Shown piece by piece: positions 40,777 to 51,081 of a stretch of 64,000 nt of DNA (position 1 is its first letter; every line of letters begins with the position of its first letter). The position numbers and the translations under genes are program-made. The DNA comes from Dickeya lacustris (GTDB taxonomy: Bacteria > Pseudomonadota > Gammaproteobacteria > Enterobacterales > Enterobacteriaceae): positions 3,038,001-3,102,000 of the forward strand of contig NZ_CP114280.1 in NCBI RefSeq assembly GCF_029635795.1, written 5' to 3'. The notes below the pieces were generated by a model. The model was not told where the DNA came from. It did not search any database and saw nothing but the letters and a program-made list of their open reading frames with translations.

Positions 40777-42367
40777 AGCGTGGTGCGCTGATTGACAGCG
40801 CAGGCGCGCTTTCCAGATTGAAGAACATCATCGTGTCATCCAGGCTTTTCGCCTGCTCGTGCAGTGAGGTGCTGGCAGAGGCGGACTCTTCCACCAGCGC
40901 GGCATTTTGCTGCGAAGTCTGTTCCAGTTGCGAAATAGCCACATTCACCTGTTCAATGCCTTTCACCTGTTCTGCCGAGGCCATGGCAATGTGCGTCATA
41001 AAATCGTGTACGCGCGCAATTTCCTCGACCAGCCGCGTCATATCCTGCGTGGAGTGAGACGCCACTTTTTCGCCAAACTCAATTTCTTGTGCCGTTTTCT
41101 CAATCAACTCTTTGATTTCACGCGCTGAACCGGCGCTGCGCTGCGCCAGGCTGCGCACTTCGGCGGCGACCACGGCGAAACCTTTACCGGCTTCACCGGC
41201 GCGGGCGGCTTCCACGGCGGCATTGAGCGCCAGAATGTTGGTTTGAAACGCGATGCCGTCCATGATGCTGATAATGTCATTGATCTTGTTGGAGCTCTCG
41301 GAAATGTGCTGGATCCGCTCGATCATCTGGCTGAAATTGGTGGCATTCTTTTGCGCCAGTGTTGATACCGAATCGGTCAGTTCCATGGCCTTGCCGGTAT
41401 TGGCGGTATTTTCCTGCACCGACGAGGTTATCTGTTCCATGCTGGCGGCCGTCTGCTCTACGGAGGCAGCCTGTGCTTCCGTGCGGGCGGCAAAGTCGCG
41501 GTTGGCGGCGGAGATCTGTTCGGCGCCGGTGGCAACAGAGCTGGCGGAGTCCCTGACCGTCAGCACGATGTGACGAAACGCCTGTTGCATATCCTGTAGC
41601 GAGTGCATCAGCTCGCCCATTTCTGTGTTGTGCTGCGGCGGAATATCCAGCGTCAGTACGCCTTTTTCCATCATGCCGAAATAGGTTCGGACCTGTTTTA
41701 TCGGTCTTAGCACCACGGTACGCACAAACTTCAGCGTAAACAGGCTCAGGAGCAACACCGCAATCAGCGTAACGGTTAAAACCTTCAGCGTATGCTGGTA
41801 GAAATGGTCTGCATTCTCTATCTCTTCGTGGCCAATGTTCTGGGCCAGCGTGACAAACTGGGTGAGTTTTTGGCGAAAGGTGACGCCTTTCTCCAGCGCC
41901 GTCGGCACCAGTGTCGTGTAGAAACGATCGACGTTGCGCTCGCGCAGCGTGGTGAGCATCGGGGCGATGGCATTATTCATGTAGTCATTGAAATCATTGT
42001 CGATTTCACCACGCAGCACGCGGCCCTGAGCACTCAGCGCCGGGGTCGCACGCAGTTCTTTCATGGCTGCATTGGCTGAATCGATATAACCGGCCAGACG
42101 AGTGAGCGCAGACTCGATGGCGGCATTGTCTTTTTTATCCTCAATGGCCAATGCAGCATTAATGCCTGCCAGACGCGCGTTGAGCATTTCGGCATACGCA
42201 GCATACAGTGGAACCAGTTGGTCGCCTTCAATGGCGCTGACTTTGCGGATGGATTGATTACTTTGCACCGAAGAGTACAAACTGAATGTGCATACCGTGA
42301 GCAACAACAGTGCAAATAACGCGATAACGCCATACAAGCCATGACTGATTCTGACTTTTTCTAACAT
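40775..42367 (-). CDS. Methyl-accepting chemotaxis protein, transmembrane
   Basis: The ATG at 42365-42367, preceded by AAGGAG, gives 530 residues; a 40-residue longer frame lacks a start signal. Layout: membrane segment 1 ([22 protein letters not shown]), a periplasmic four-helix-bundle sensor (about 35-190), membrane segment 2 ([19 protein letters not shown]), HAMP, and the signalling hairpin with tip [31 protein letters not shown]. Methylation-type stretches are visible ([32 protein letters not shown]). No CheR-tethering NWETF-like pentapeptide is at the C-terminus. The ligand is unknown. It converges on the secretion locus. Confidence 0.95.
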   Translation of the reverse strand: MLEKVRISHGLYGVIALFALLLLTVCTFSLYSSVQSNQSIRKVSAIEGDQLVPLYAAYAEMLNARLAGINAALAIEDKKDNAAIESALTRLAGYIDSANAAMKELRATPALSAQGRVLRGEIDNDFNDYMNNAIAPMLTTLRERNVDRFYTTLVPTALEKGVTFRQKLTQFVTLAQNIGHEEIENADHFYQHTLKVLTVTLIAVLLLSLFTLKFVRTVVLRPIKQVRTYFGMMEKGVLTLDIPPQHNTEMGELMHSLQDMQQAFRHIVLTVRDSASSVATGAEQISAANRDFAARTEAQAASVEQTAASMEQITSSVQENTANTGKAMELTDSVSTLAQKNATNFSQMIERIQHISESSNKINDIISIMDGIAFQTNILALNAAVEAARAGEAGKGFAVVAAEVRSLAQRSAGSAREIKELIEKTAQEIEFGEKVASHSTQDMTRLVEEIARVHDFMTHIAMASAEQVKGIEQVNVAISQLEQTSQQNAALVEESASASTSLHEQAKSLDDTMMFFNLESAPALSISAPR

Positions 42368-42749
42368 CCCTTGTCTCCTTAGTACAACGGGTTTCCCTGC
42401 CTGACGACGCTCTCTTGCTGCCGTTACGCGCAAGAAATGGCTGGTAAGGCAATACTGTGTGACATCAGTGATGAGCGACACCAGCAATTGTCACGCAACC
42501 TGATTGCGCGCCAGCCTAATACTTTTATGACAAAGGGTTGTTGACGTAGATTAAAATGAGAATCCATCACGCTTGCGAATTGCGGTGATTGCGTAACGAA
42601 TGAGCAGGCTGGTCGCTACCGTGTGTTGGTAAAACCGTATTATTAAAACCGTATTAGTAACAAGGTTTTAGTAAAGCAGTCTTCAGCGGGAGGCTGTTTT
42701 TCATCTAAATCGCTTGCTATTTAATTTCGAGCGATGTAGATTCAACGCC
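42368..42749. other. Divergent region, MCP / ohrR, with a 14-bp repeat
   Basis: No gene is seen. TAAAACCGTATTAT at 42630-42643 and TAAAACCGTATTAG at 42644-42657 are tandem 14-bp copies, with a degenerate third at 42658-42671. Promoters of both genes must lie here; none is clear. Confidence 0.55.
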
Positions 42750-43220
42750 ATGAACAGCAACGACACCCAAACGATGCCCACACTGAGTGATGACGCCTTC
42801 CGGCTGGACGGCCAGCTCTGTTTCGCACTCTACTCGGCAAACCTGGCGATGAACAAATTGTATCGCCGCCTGCTGAGTGAACTGAACCTCACTTATCCAC
42901 AGTATCTGGTGATGCTGGTGTTGTGGGAGCGTGATGGGTTAACCGTGTCTGAACTGGGCGAGCGCTTGTTTCTTGATTCAGCAACGCTTACCCCGTTGTT
43001 AAAACGCCTGCAAAGCGCCGGGTTGTTGAGCCGCCATCGCGGTGTGCAGGACGAACGTCAGGTCTTGATTATGCTGACGGACGAGGGCCGTGCGCTGCAA
43101 CAACGCGCGAAAGCGGTGCCGGAAGGGGTGTTTTGCGCCACAGAGTGCAATGCCGAACAGTTGCGCGCCATCAAGCAAGATCTGGAGACGCTGCGCAGCA
43201 GCCTGATACGGCATGTTTAA
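42750..43220 (+). CDS. ohrR: Organic-peroxide-sensing MarR-family repressor OhrR
   Basis: The ATG at 42750 gives 156 residues. The sensing cysteine lies near the N-terminus in [13 protein letters not shown], the signature position of OhrR (oxidised by organic hydroperoxide). The MarR winged helix follows ([47 protein letters not shown] and [14 protein letters not shown]). A second region, [11 protein letters not shown] near 125-135, carries further cysteines of the two-Cys type. It precedes ohr on the same strand and should repress it and perhaps itself. Promoter-proximal AT-rich DNA at 43221-43332 is the likely operator, though I cannot mark a definite dyad. Confidence 0.93.
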   Translation: MNSNDTQTMPTLSDDAFRLDGQLCFALYSANLAMNKLYRRLLSELNLTYPQYLVMLVLWERDGLTVSELGERLFLDSATLTPLLKRLQSAGLLSRHRGVQDERQVLIMLTDEGRALQQRAKAVPEGVFCATECNAEQLRAIKQDLETLRSSLIRHV

Positions 43221-43332
43221 GCCAGTGAATACGCAGGTCGCACGATCTGCTTTTTTAGATCTAATTAAGTAGTGTGCGATTTAATTTTTCGCAATTTAAA
43301 TGATTTTTTCTTCACTCAACAGGAGTCACACC

Positions 43333-43758
43333 ATGTCTATTGAAAACGTTCTGTACGTCGCTCATGCCCAGGCTAACGGTGGTCGTGATGGCCGCGCGGT
43401 CTCTTCCGATCAACAACTGGATGTTAAACTGACCACCCCGCGTGAGCTGGGCGGTGCCGGTGGTGAGGGCACCAACCCGGAGCAACTGTTTGCCGCCGGT
43501 TATTCAGCCTGCTTCCTTGGTGCGCTGAAGTTTGTTGGCGCGCGCGATAAAATCGCCATTCCGGCAGGCACCACCATTAATGGCAGCGTCGGTATCGGTG
43601 CGATTCCAAATGGCTTTGGCATTGAAGTCGAACTGAAAATTGCGCTGCCGGGGCTGGATCGCGCTGTGGCCGAAGCGCTGGTCGAGAAAGCGCACATCGT
43701 TTGCCCGTACTCCAACGCCACGCGCGGCAACATTGATGTCACGCTGACGGTTATCTGA
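43333..43758 (+). CDS. ohr: Organic hydroperoxide resistance peroxidase Ohr
   Basis: Ohr reduces organic hydroperoxides with lipoylated partners. The ATG at 43333, after AGGAG, gives 141 residues. Both active-site cysteines are present: YSACFLGAL near residue 60 and [13 protein letters not shown] near residue 124. The fold is OsmC/Ohr. It forms a sensor-effector pair with ohrR, 112 bp upstream. Confidence 0.95.
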   Translation: MSIENVLYVAHAQANGGRDGRAVSSDQQLDVKLTTPRELGGAGGEGTNPEQLFAAGYSACFLGALKFVGARDKIAIPAGTTINGSVGIGAIPNGFGIEVELKIALPGLDRAVAEALVEKAHIVCPYSNATRGNIDVTLTVI

Positions 43759-43803
43759 ACCCGGTGACAAGCGGGCCCGGCCACGCGGTGCCAGGGCCTG
43801 AAA

Positions 43804-43835
43804 GCATCCCGGTTTTTCACCAAAAATCGGGATGC
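43804..43835. terminator. Bidirectional terminator, ohr / ABC operon
   Basis: A 14-bp stem with one G-U pair (43804-43817 with 43822-43835) is closed by a 4-nt loop. Internal T5 and A5 runs give U-tracts for either direction. It lies between convergent operons. Confidence 0.75.
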
Positions 43836-43836
43836 G

Positions 43837-44655
43837 CTAAAGTACCTTATTTAGAAAGCTGGCGGTGCGCGGATGGGCGGGGTGATTAAGCACCTGATGC
43901 GCGTCGCCGCTTTCCACGATTTTGCCATCCACCATGAACACCACCCGATCGGCCACTTCGCGGGCAAAACCTATCTCATGGGTGACGATCACCATCGTGA
44001 CGCCCGACCGCGCCAAATCTTTAATCACGTCCAGCACCTCGCCCACCAGTTCCGGGTCGAGCGCGGAGGTCGGTTCGTCAAACAACATCACTTTTGGGTT
44101 GAGCGCCAGCGCCCGGGCAATGGCAATACGCTGCTGTTGACCGCCGGACAGGTGGCGCGGGTAGGCATGCGCTTTGTGGCGTAGCCCCACTTTGTCCAGC
44201 AACGCCAGCGCCACATGCTGGGCTTTGGCGCGGCTGTACAAGCGGTGCGCGCGCGGCGCTTCGATAATGTTTTCCAGCACCGTCAGGTGGGGAAACAGGT
44301 TGAAATTCTGAAAGACGTAGCCGACGCCGATGCGCTGGCGCAGGATGTCGTGCTCTTTCAGTTCATACAGCGTATCCCCCGCGCGGCGGTAGCCGATGTA
44401 GTCACCGTCAATACGGATGGTGCCTTCATCCACCCGCTCCAGGTGGTTGATGGTGCGCAACAGCGTGGACTTACCGGAGCCGGACGGCCCGATAATCACC
44501 GTTACCGAGCCGGGCGGCAGCGTCAGGTTAATATTGTCCAGCGCCCGGTGCGTACCGAACCATTTGCCCACCCCGTGAATATCTATCCGGCCTTGTTCGC
44601 TGATGGCGCGCGGCGCGGTACGTGGAACCGAGTAGAGATCAATGGCTTCAGACAT
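43837..44655 (-). CDS. Polar-amino-acid-type ABC transporter ATPase
   Basis: The 272-residue ATPase has Walker [10 protein letters not shown] (about 57-65), a Q-loop ([12 protein letters not shown]), the signature [15 protein letters not shown], Walker B VMLFDEP and the switch VTHE. It belongs to the GlnQ/HisP type. It is the last gene of a minus-strand operon that begins with a flavin monooxygenase at 49600, so the imported compound is probably oxidised by that enzyme. Confidence 0.93.
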   Translation of the reverse strand: MSEAIDLYSVPRTAPRAISEQGRIDIHGVGKWFGTHRALDNINLTLPPGSVTVIIGPSGSGKSTLLRTINHLERVDEGTIRIDGDYIGYRRAGDTLYELKEHDILRQRIGVGYVFQNFNLFPHLTVLENIIEAPRAHRLYSRAKAQHVALALLDKVGLRHKAHAYPRHLSGGQQQRIAIARALALNPKVMLFDEPTSALDPELVGEVLDVIKDLARSGVTMVIVTHEIGFAREVADRVVFMVDGKIVESGDAHQVLNHPAHPRTASFLNKVL

Positions 44656-44673
44656 CGTGCTTCTCCCTGAAAA

Positions 44674-45675
44674 TCAATGCGGGCGACGCGCTATGCGTCG
44701 TTGAAAGATATACCGTTGAAAGATATACCGTTGAAAGAGGCGTCGTTGGACTATGTGCCGCTCAACGATCCGCCACAGCGGGTGGGGCGGTATTTCACGC
44801 ACGGCACCCCGTGCCACATAGCGCTCGACGAAATACTGCAACACCGACAGCACGCTGGTGAGAACCAGATACCAGATGGCCGCTACCATCAGCAGCGGAA
44901 TGACCTGTTGGGTGCGGTTGTAAATCACCTGTACGGTGTAAAACAGCTCGGGCAGCGCCAGCACGTATACCACCGAGGTGCCTTTGGCGAGGCTGATGAT
45001 TTCGTTGAAGCCGGTCGGCAGTATTGAGCGCAGCGCCTGCGGCAAAATAATGCGCCAGGTACGCCGATACCCCGGCAGGCCGAGTGCGGCTGCCGCCTCA
45101 AACTGCCCGGCATCGACGCCGAGAATGCCGCCGCGAATAATTTCTGCGGTGTAGGCCGATTGCACCAGCGTCAGCCCCAGCACCGCCACGGCAAACGGGC
45201 CGAGCACATCGATGGTGGGGTAGCGGAAAAACTCGAAAGATGTGAAAGGGATGCCCAGCGCCAGCGCGTCATACAGGTATGAAAAATTGTAGAGAATAAT
45301 CAGCACCAGAATCAACGGCAGCGATCGAAACAGCCAGATGTACAGCCACGCCAGCGTACTGAGCAGCGCGGACGATGACAGCCGGGCCAGCGCCAGCGCG
45401 GTGCCCGCAATAATGCTAAACAGGGTGCCGAGTAGCGTCAGCAGCAGCGTGCGCCCGAGCCCTTCCAGAATCACCGGATGAAAGAAATAACTGGCGAATA
45501 CCGGCCACTCCCAGCGCTCATTGAGTGCCACGGACTCAACGATACCGGCGAGAATAAACAGCGAAAAGAACGCACCCGCGATACGCAGCGGGTAACGCGC
45601 TGGCACGACGCGCAATGGCGTTGCCGGGGCATCGGCCAGGCGCTCGGGCGCTGAAGCATGGAGAGATGAGGTCAT
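44674..45675 (-). CDS. Polar-amino-acid-type ABC transporter permease
   Basis: The 333-residue permease has an N-terminal extra membrane segment (AGAFFSLFILAGIVESVAL), then the HisM/GlnP-type core (ILEGLGRTLLLTLLGTLFSIIAGTALALAR ...) and the EAA loop FEAAAALGLPGYRRTWRIILPQALR that docks the ATPase. The last 35 residues are unusual: a basic, repeated tail (RLFQRYIFQRYIFQRR) encoded by 15-bp tandem repeats, probably a recent extension. It lies 18 bp before the ATPase gene. Confidence 0.9.
   Translation of the reverse strand: MTSSLHASAPERLADAPATPLRVVPARYPLRIAGAFFSLFILAGIVESVALNERWEWPVFASYFFHPVILEGLGRTLLLTLLGTLFSIIAGTALALARLSSSALLSTLAWLYIWLFRSLPLILVLIILYNFSYLYDALALGIPFTSFEFFRYPTIDVLGPFAVAVLGLTLVQSAYTAEIIRGGILGVDAGQFEAAAALGLPGYRRTWRIILPQALRSILPTGFNEIISLAKGTSVVYVLALPELFYTVQVIYNRTQQVIPLLMVAAIWYLVLTSVLSVLQYFVERYVARGAVREIPPHPLWRIVERHIVQRRLFQRYIFQRYIFQRRIARRPH
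44701..44760. repeat. 15-bp tandem repeat inside the permease 3' end
   Basis: TTGAAAGATATACCG occurs at 44701-44715 and 44716-44730, with degenerate copies at 44731-44745 and 44746-44760. In the permease frame it encodes a five-residue unit (about IFQRY). Confidence 0.9.
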
Positions 45676-45688
45676 GAGCGTATACCTT

Positions 45689-45756
45689 TTATATTTTTAG
45701 CCGTCTTAAACCTTTATCCGTTTTAAACCTTTATCCGTTTTATACCTTCACCCGTT
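45689..45756. repeat. 17-bp tandem repeat, four copies, spanning the stop codon of the GNAT gene
   Basis: Copies at 45740-45756, 45723-45739, 45706-45722 and 45689-45705. On the minus strand the first contains the last codons and TAA stop of the acetyltransferase; the following copies keep a TAA at the same place and decay with distance. Confidence 0.9.
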
Positions 45757-46270
45757 CTGGCGGCGTGGCGCGCGCAGGCGTCGGTTTATGCAGCGGTTTA
45801 CGAAACGGCAGCCGACCATCGTGCGGAGGCAGGCTGTAATATTCGCTGTCGATGGTGGTATCAAACTGCGGCTGATAGCCTGCGCTGAGGTAAAGTCCGA
45901 CCGCCTCCGGCTGGCGAAAGCCGGTGGTCAGGAAGACCTCGCTGTAGCCGAGCCTGCGGGCGTGATGTTCCAGTTCGCGCAGCACCCGTCTGGCCAGCCC
46001 CTGACGTCGCAGGGTTTTATCCGTCCAGATGCGTTTTAGCTCGGCGGTTGTGGCGTCATAACGTTTGAATGCGCCGGTGGCGATGGGGCGCTCATCGCGC
46101 AGCAGCACGATAAAAATACCGTCAGGCTGCTGATAAAGTCCTTGCGGCTCTGGTTCGTGGTTATCGAAGTAATCGCCGTAGCGCTGTCGGTATTCGTCAA
46201 ACAGCCCATCAATAATGGGCACGATACGCGCCTCTTGCGGGTCAGTGATGATGAAACGCTCGTCAGACAT
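45740..46270 (-). CDS. GNAT-family N-acetyltransferase
   Basis: The 176-residue protein has the acetyl-CoA pyrophosphate loop RRQGLARRVLRELEHHARRLG (about 88-108) after beta-strand ELKRIWTDK, and the closing FRQPEAVGLYLSAGY. It is within the ABC/monooxygenase operon, between the second binding protein and the permease. It may acetylate the imported substrate or a product; this is inferred from context. Confidence 0.88.
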   Translation of the reverse strand: MSDERFIITDPQEARIVPIIDGLFDEYRQRYGDYFDNHEPEPQGLYQQPDGIFIVLLRDERPIATGAFKRYDATTAELKRIWTDKTLRRQGLARRVLRELEHHARRLGYSEVFLTTGFRQPEAVGLYLSAGYQPQFDTTIDSEYYSLPPHDGRLPFRKPLHKPTPARATPPERVKV

Positions 46271-46320
46271 GCTCTGCTCCTTATGCGGTCCTACCGGTTG
46301 CCCTCTAGGAGGCCGGGCGA

Positions 46321-47268
46321 TTAGGGCGCGACGTCGCCCAGTCCCGGCGGGTTAATTTCCGAGCGGCTGATACGCTCGACGCTCTCCCCCCAACGGTTCA
46401 ACACCTGGTCATATTCGCCCTGCTGAATCACGCCGTTCAGCGCGCTGTTAATGGCATTCACCAGGCCGTTGCCTTTGCGGGTCGCCACCGCGATGTGCGC
46501 CACTTGCGGCCAGCCGCCGTTAATGGTTCCGACCAGGCGGGTTTGCCCGTTTAGTGCGGCTTTGTACGCGCCGGTAACGTTAGGGCCAAAGGTGGCATCG
46601 GCGCGTCCAGACTGAAGGTTCAGGTTGGCGGCAGCGGTATCGGTAACGTAGACAGGCACAAACGCGGGCAGCCCGGCGGCGCGGTTTTGTTTATCCCAGT
46701 CGAGCAGGATGGCTTCCTGATTGGTGCCGGAACCGACGATGATTTTCAGCCCGGCGATATCTTTAGCGCTCTGAATCGTTTTGATTTTACTGGTAGATTT
46801 TACGTAAAAACCCAGCGTATCGGCGCGGTAGGTCGCAAAGTCAAAGCGCTCTTTGCGCGCTTTTGTCACGGTGACGTTGGTAATCGCCGCATCGTATTTG
46901 CCGGATGCCACGCCGAGCGGCCAGTCTTCCCACGAGGTTGCAACCAGTTTCAGCTCCAGGCCAAGGCTGTCGGCCACCAGTCTGGCAATGTCCGGTTCGC
47001 TGCCGATAAGACTCTTATTGTCGTCAGCCAGAAACATCAGCGGCGGTGAGGAGCCGACTACCGCCACCGCGACGGTGAGTTTACCGGGCTCGACGAACGT
47101 GAACCCCGGTGGGATTTGTGCAATGGCCTGCGGGTTCTTGGGCGCATGAATCGGCTGTTGGTTGGCTTTGAGATCGATGCCAGCCGCATGGGTATTGGCG
47201 AGTAATAATCCGCCAGTCAGTAAGGCGACGGCGAGCCGATAAAACGAACGAGCGGTGAACGTCTGCAT
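46321..47268 (-). CDS. ABC transporter substrate-binding protein (family 3), paralogue 1
   Basis: The 315-residue protein has a Sec signal peptide (SFYRLAVALLTGGLLLANTHAAG) and a periplasmic amino-acid-type binding fold: PPGFTFVEPGKLTVAVAVVGSSPPLMFLADD, then IGSEPDIARLVADSLGLELKLV and NVTVTKARKERFDFATYR. No lipobox, so it is a soluble periplasmic protein. Strongly similar to the next upstream gene (same motifs throughout), so a tandem duplication. It feeds the permease/ATPase pair. Confidence 0.92.
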   Translation of the reverse strand: MQTFTARSFYRLAVALLTGGLLLANTHAAGIDLKANQQPIHAPKNPQAIAQIPPGFTFVEPGKLTVAVAVVGSSPPLMFLADDNKSLIGSEPDIARLVADSLGLELKLVATSWEDWPLGVASGKYDAAITNVTVTKARKERFDFATYRADTLGFYVKSTSKIKTIQSAKDIAGLKIIVGSGTNQEAILLDWDKQNRAAGLPAFVPVYVTDTAAANLNLQSGRADATFGPNVTGAYKAALNGQTRLVGTINGGWPQVAHIAVATRKGNGLVNAINSALNGVIQQGEYDQVLNRWGESVERISRSEINPPGLGDVAP

Positions 47269-47312
47269 AGCATATTCCTTGGAAATAAATATCTCGGTAT
47301 GAAACGCGGCGG

Positions 47313-48227
47313 TTACTCATCCAGCCCGCGTGGGTTGACCTCGGAGCGCGTGACTTTTTCGTCATTCTCACCCCAGCGATCGAGCACCTGTGCGTATTGC
47401 CCACCGGCAATCAGGCCGTTGAGCGCAGTGCTGATAGGTTGCGCCAGCCCATTGCCCTTTCGGGTGGTGACAGCTACTGAGGCAACGCTTGGGCCGATGC
47501 CGACCATCCGCGTTTGCCCGGTCAGCGCGGCCTTGTATGCCCCGATGGCGTGCGGGCCGAAAAAGGCATCCACCCGGCCAGACTGGATGCTCAGGTTGGC
47601 GGCGGCATCGTCGGTCACGTAGACCGGCTGCACCGGCGGCAAGCCCTGCGCGCGGTTCTGACTGTCCCAGCGCAGCAGGATGTATTCCTGATTGGTGCCG
47701 GAACCGACTATCACCTTCAGCCCCGCCACGTCTGCGGGCCCGCGAATGGCCTGAATCCGGCTGTTGGTTTTGACATAAAAACCCAGCGTATCAATACGGT
47801 ACGTCGCAAAATCGAATTTCTCTTTGCGCGCTTTGGTGACGGCAATATTGATGATGGCGGCATCAAAGCGGCCTGCCGCTATCCCCAGCGGCCAGTCTTC
47901 CCAGGCCGTTGGCACCAGCTTGAGCCTGAGGCCCAGAGCGTCGGCAAGCAGCCGGGCGATGTCCGGGTCGCTGCCGATATGGGTTTTGTTGTCATCAGCC
48001 AGCAAAGCCAGCGGCGGTGAGCTGAGATGGCTGATTGCCACCGTCAGCGTGCCGGGTGAGGCAAAGGCAAATCCGGCGGGGATTTCGCCAATCGCCTGTG
48101 CATTTGGGGGGGCATGTATCGGCAATTGGTTTGCTTGCAGGTCGATACGCCCAGCGTTTGCTGCTTGCACGGCGGCAGACAAAAGCAGCGCCGCCAGCTG
48201 CCACTGCGTTACCCGGCGCGTTTTCAT
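47313..48227 (-). CDS. ABC transporter substrate-binding protein (family 3), paralogue 2
   Basis: The 304-residue protein has a signal peptide ([21 protein letters not shown]) and aligns along its whole length with paralogue 1 ([65 protein letters not shown]). Differences lie mainly around the presumed ligand pocket, suggesting two related ligands. Its start overlaps the monooxygenase stop by 4 bp. Confidence 0.92.
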   Translation of the reverse strand: MKTRRVTQWQLAALLLSAAVQAANAGRIDLQANQLPIHAPPNAQAIGEIPAGFAFASPGTLTVAISHLSSPPLALLADDNKTHIGSDPDIARLLADALGLRLKLVPTAWEDWPLGIAAGRFDAAIINIAVTKARKEKFDFATYRIDTLGFYVKTNSRIQAIRGPADVAGLKVIVGSGTNQEYILLRWDSQNRAQGLPPVQPVYVTDDAAANLSIQSGRVDAFFGPHAIGAYKAALTGQTRMVGIGPSVASVAVTTRKGNGLAQPISTALNGLIAGGQYAQVLDRWGENDEKVTRSEVNPRGLDE

Positions 48228-49600
48228 GGTGCCGCTTCCTCGCTGGTCTGGCGGGCGGCGGCGTAACGATTATGCGGATACTCCAGCGCCAGGTTTTCCC
48301 GCAGCGTGTGGCCGGAATACGCCTGGCGAAATAGGCCGCGCTGTTGCAGCAGCGGCACGACGCTATCGACAAAGCGCGTGAAGTTATCCGGCGTGGCGCT
48401 CTGGATAATAAAACCGTCAGCGGCGCGCTGTTCGAACCACTGTTGCAGCCCGTCAGCCACCTGTTGCGGCGTGCCGCTAAACAGCGGGCGCGGCGTGGCC
48501 GCTTCCAGCGCCACCTGGCGCAGCGTCAGGCCGCGTTCACGGGCGTTGCGTTTGATTTCATCGGTGGTGCTGCGAAAACTGTTTTGCCCGAGCGAGCCGA
48601 TATCCGGGAAGGGTTCATCCAGCGGGTGTTGTGAAAAATCGTAATGCTCGAAATAACGGCCAAGATAATTGAGCGCCTCATCCACCGTGACCAGCGCGGC
48701 AGTTTCCTGATACTGGCGCTCGACGTCCGCTGCATCGTCGCCGACCAGCACGCTCACGCCCTGAAAAATGTGCAGCTGATCTTCGCGCCGCCCATGCTGC
48801 GGCAGTTGTTGCTTAACATCACGGTAGAAAGCCTGCGCCTCGGCCAGCGTGTGCTGGTGCGTGAAAATAGCGTCAGCATGGCTGGCGGCCAGTTGCTTGC
48901 CATCATCCGATGCGCCAGCCTGAAAGATAATTGGCCGGCCTTGCGGCGTGCGGCCAATATTCAGCGGCCCGGCCACCGAGAAGAACTCGCCGTGATGATT
49001 GAGCGGGTGCAGTTTTTGCGGGTCGAAAAAGCGGCCGCTGGCCTGGTCGCGGATAAAGGCGTCATCCTCCCAGGAATCCCACAGCCCTTTCACTACCTGT
49101 AAGAATTCGTCGGCGATGCGATAGCGCAGGGCGTGTTCCGGGTGCTGGCTACGCGAGAAATTTTTCGCCGAGCCCTCCAGCGGTGATGTCACCACGTTCC
49201 AACCGGCACGGCCATGGCTCAGGTGGTCGAGGCTGGCGAACTGCCTTGCGGCGGTAAAGGGTTCGCTGTAGGAGGTGGATAACGTACCGACCAGGCCAAT
49301 ATGCTCGGTGGTGGCCGCCAGTGCGGATAACAGCGTCAGCGGTTCGAAGCGGTTAAGAAAATGGGGGATCGATTTCTCGTTGATATACAGGCCATCGGCA
49401 ACAAAGGCGAAGTCAAATTTCCCTTGTTCAGCTTTTTTCACCGTATCGAGCACAAAGCCGAAATTAATGCTGGCGTCCGGCACCACGTTCTTGTGCCGCC
49501 AGGCCGACATATTACCGGCTGCGCCCTGCAATATTACCCCTAGCCTGAGCTGGCGCGCAGCGGGGCTTGTATTTTGTTTATGAAGCGTTTTTTCACTCAT
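48224..49600 (-). CDS. LLM-class FMN-dependent monooxygenase, NtaA/SnaA/DszA type
   Basis: The 458-residue protein is a two-component flavin monooxygenase of the nitrilotriacetate/dibenzothiophene group: [80 protein letters not shown]. It needs reduced FMN from a separate reductase; none is encoded here. It is the first gene of the six-gene operon, translationally coupled to the binding-protein genes. Related operons handle organosulfur or aminopolycarboxylate compounds; the actual substrate is unknown. Confidence 0.92.
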   Translation of the reverse strand: MSEKTLHKQNTSPAARQLRLGVILQGAAGNMSAWRHKNVVPDASINFGFVLDTVKKAEQGKFDFAFVADGLYINEKSIPHFLNRFEPLTLLSALAATTEHIGLVGTLSTSYSEPFTAARQFASLDHLSHGRAGWNVVTSPLEGSAKNFSRSQHPEHALRYRIADEFLQVVKGLWDSWEDDAFIRDQASGRFFDPQKLHPLNHHGEFFSVAGPLNIGRTPQGRPIIFQAGASDDGKQLAASHADAIFTHQHTLAEAQAFYRDVKQQLPQHGRREDQLHIFQGVSVLVGDDAADVERQYQETAALVTVDEALNYLGRYFEHYDFSQHPLDEPFPDIGSLGQNSFRSTTDEIKRNARERGLTLRQVALEAATPRPLFSGTPQQVADGLQQWFEQRAADGFIIQSATPDNFTRFVDSVVPLLQQRGLFRQAYSGHTLRENLALEYPHNRYAAARQTSEEAAP

Positions 49601-50073
49601 TCACCGCATGCTCCCTGTCAGAATATGTCGCGAAAAGCCGCCTGTTTCCGGCACGGGTTACGTACCGGACTGGCCCGCTGTTTTGATGGTTAATCGATGG
49701 TTAATAAAACTGAAAAATACTATTGATGAGAGGATACAAGATGTAAAACAACAAAATTGAATATGGAAAATCAAAAAAACGTTTCAGTTTGAGTTGTGAT
49801 TTATTTATTCATAAATCGGGATTTGAAAATGAGAAATAAAACCGTTTGCCGAATGGTTCTCGACAGGAAAGTAACGCAATGAGATGAGTTAGTTCATTAT
49901 GCGGATTATTTCCAGCCTTATTTAATAAGTCGTGACGCGTGATGAAGATGAAATAGTAAAAAACGATGAATAGTGAAAAAGTTCACTAACGAAATCCTGT
50001 TTTGTTATTTATAAATTTTTACTGTCTATGAAAGTATGCGGAAAATCTAATCAGGATCACAGAAGGAAAATAT
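49601..50073. other. AT-rich divergent region between two flavin monooxygenase genes
   Basis: No gene is seen in 473 bp. It must hold the promoter of the ABC/monooxygenase operon (minus strand) and of the luciferase-like gene (plus strand). Sulfur-starvation control by CysB/Cbl is possible from gene content, but I cannot point to a site. Confidence 0.5.
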
Positions 50074-51081
50074 ATGGGTTATCGCCTTAGCTTATTGGAT
50101 CAAAGCCCGATTACCGAGGGGATGACGGCGGCCGATGCGCTGGCTCAGACGGTTGAGCTCGCTCGCCTTGCTGAGGCGTCGGGATATTTCCGTTTCTGGG
50201 TTTCAGAGCATCACAATAGCGATGGATTGGCCGGTTCCTCGCCGGAAGTCTTGATAGCCTGGTTACTGGCGCATACCCGCCATATTCGTATTGGTTCCGG
50301 TGGCGTGATGTTACAGCATTACAGCCCTTATAAAGTCGCGGAGAATTTTCATGTGTTGTCTTCGCTGGCGTCAGGGCGCGTTGATATAGGCATTGGCAAA
50401 GCGCCCGGCGGTTTTCCGCTTGCAACTCAGGCGCTACAGCAGGAAATTGCGCCGACGCATCGCGTCCTCTTTGACGATAAGCTGCGGCAACTGGATACCT
50501 TGCTGAAGGCTACGTCAGCAACGGATGATGCGTTGCGCGCTACGCCAATACCCCCGCAGTCGCCAGCGCGTTTTCTGCTGGGGGCGAGTGCGCAAAGCGC
50601 CCGGCTTGCGGCGTCGCTGGGGTGGAATTTCGTTTTCGCCGGGTTTATTCAACCCAGCGAAAATCTCCTGACCGAAGCACTACTGACCTGGCGCGAGTAT
50701 CAACCAGAGCAGGCGCAGGCGCTGTTATCGCTGGCGGTAATTGTGGCTGACAGCCATGAGGAGGCGAAAGCGCTGGCGGGAGAGCGCTACAACTACAAGG
50801 TCTACATTGAAGACCGTGCGCCGCTGAATGTGTTAACGCAAGAGCAAGCCGAGACATTGGTTCAGCAGTCGGGCAGCACGCAGTTTCGTATCGAGCAACA
50901 AGCGCAGAACATTCTGTACGGCACGGTGCAGGAGGTACACCGTCAGTTGCAGGTTTACCAGCAGCGTTTTGGTATTAACGAATTCATCATTCATACCCCG
51001 ATTAGCGAACCCGCTGCGCGGCGGGCATCCATTCTGGGGTTGGCCGCCGGACTTAAGGCGTTTGATGCACATCAGGAGTGA
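50074..51081 (+). CDS. Luciferase-like (LLM-class) flavin oxidoreductase
   Basis: The 335-residue protein belongs to the bacterial-luciferase-like family of the YhbW/MsnO8 type: YRLSLLDQSPITEGMTAADAL at the N-terminus, FWVSEHHNSDGLAGSSPEV (residues about 48-66), RIGSGGVMLQHYSPYKVAENF and GRVDIGIGKAPGG. It is distinct from the NtaA-type enzyme across the divergent promoter. AGAAGGAAA is the ribosome site. The pairing suggests shared use of flavin or a common substrate class. Its 3' end overlaps the converging gene at 51053 by 29 bp. Confidence 0.9.
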   Translation: MGYRLSLLDQSPITEGMTAADALAQTVELARLAEASGYFRFWVSEHHNSDGLAGSSPEVLIAWLLAHTRHIRIGSGGVMLQHYSPYKVAENFHVLSSLASGRVDIGIGKAPGGFPLATQALQQEIAPTHRVLFDDKLRQLDTLLKATSATDDALRATPIPPQSPARFLLGASAQSARLAASLGWNFVFAGFIQPSENLLTEALLTWREYQPEQAQALLSLAVIVADSHEEAKALAGERYNYKVYIEDRAPLNVLTQEQAETLVQQSGSTQFRIEQQAQNILYGTVQEVHRQLQVYQQRFGINEFIIHTPISEPAARRASILGLAAGLKAFDAHQE

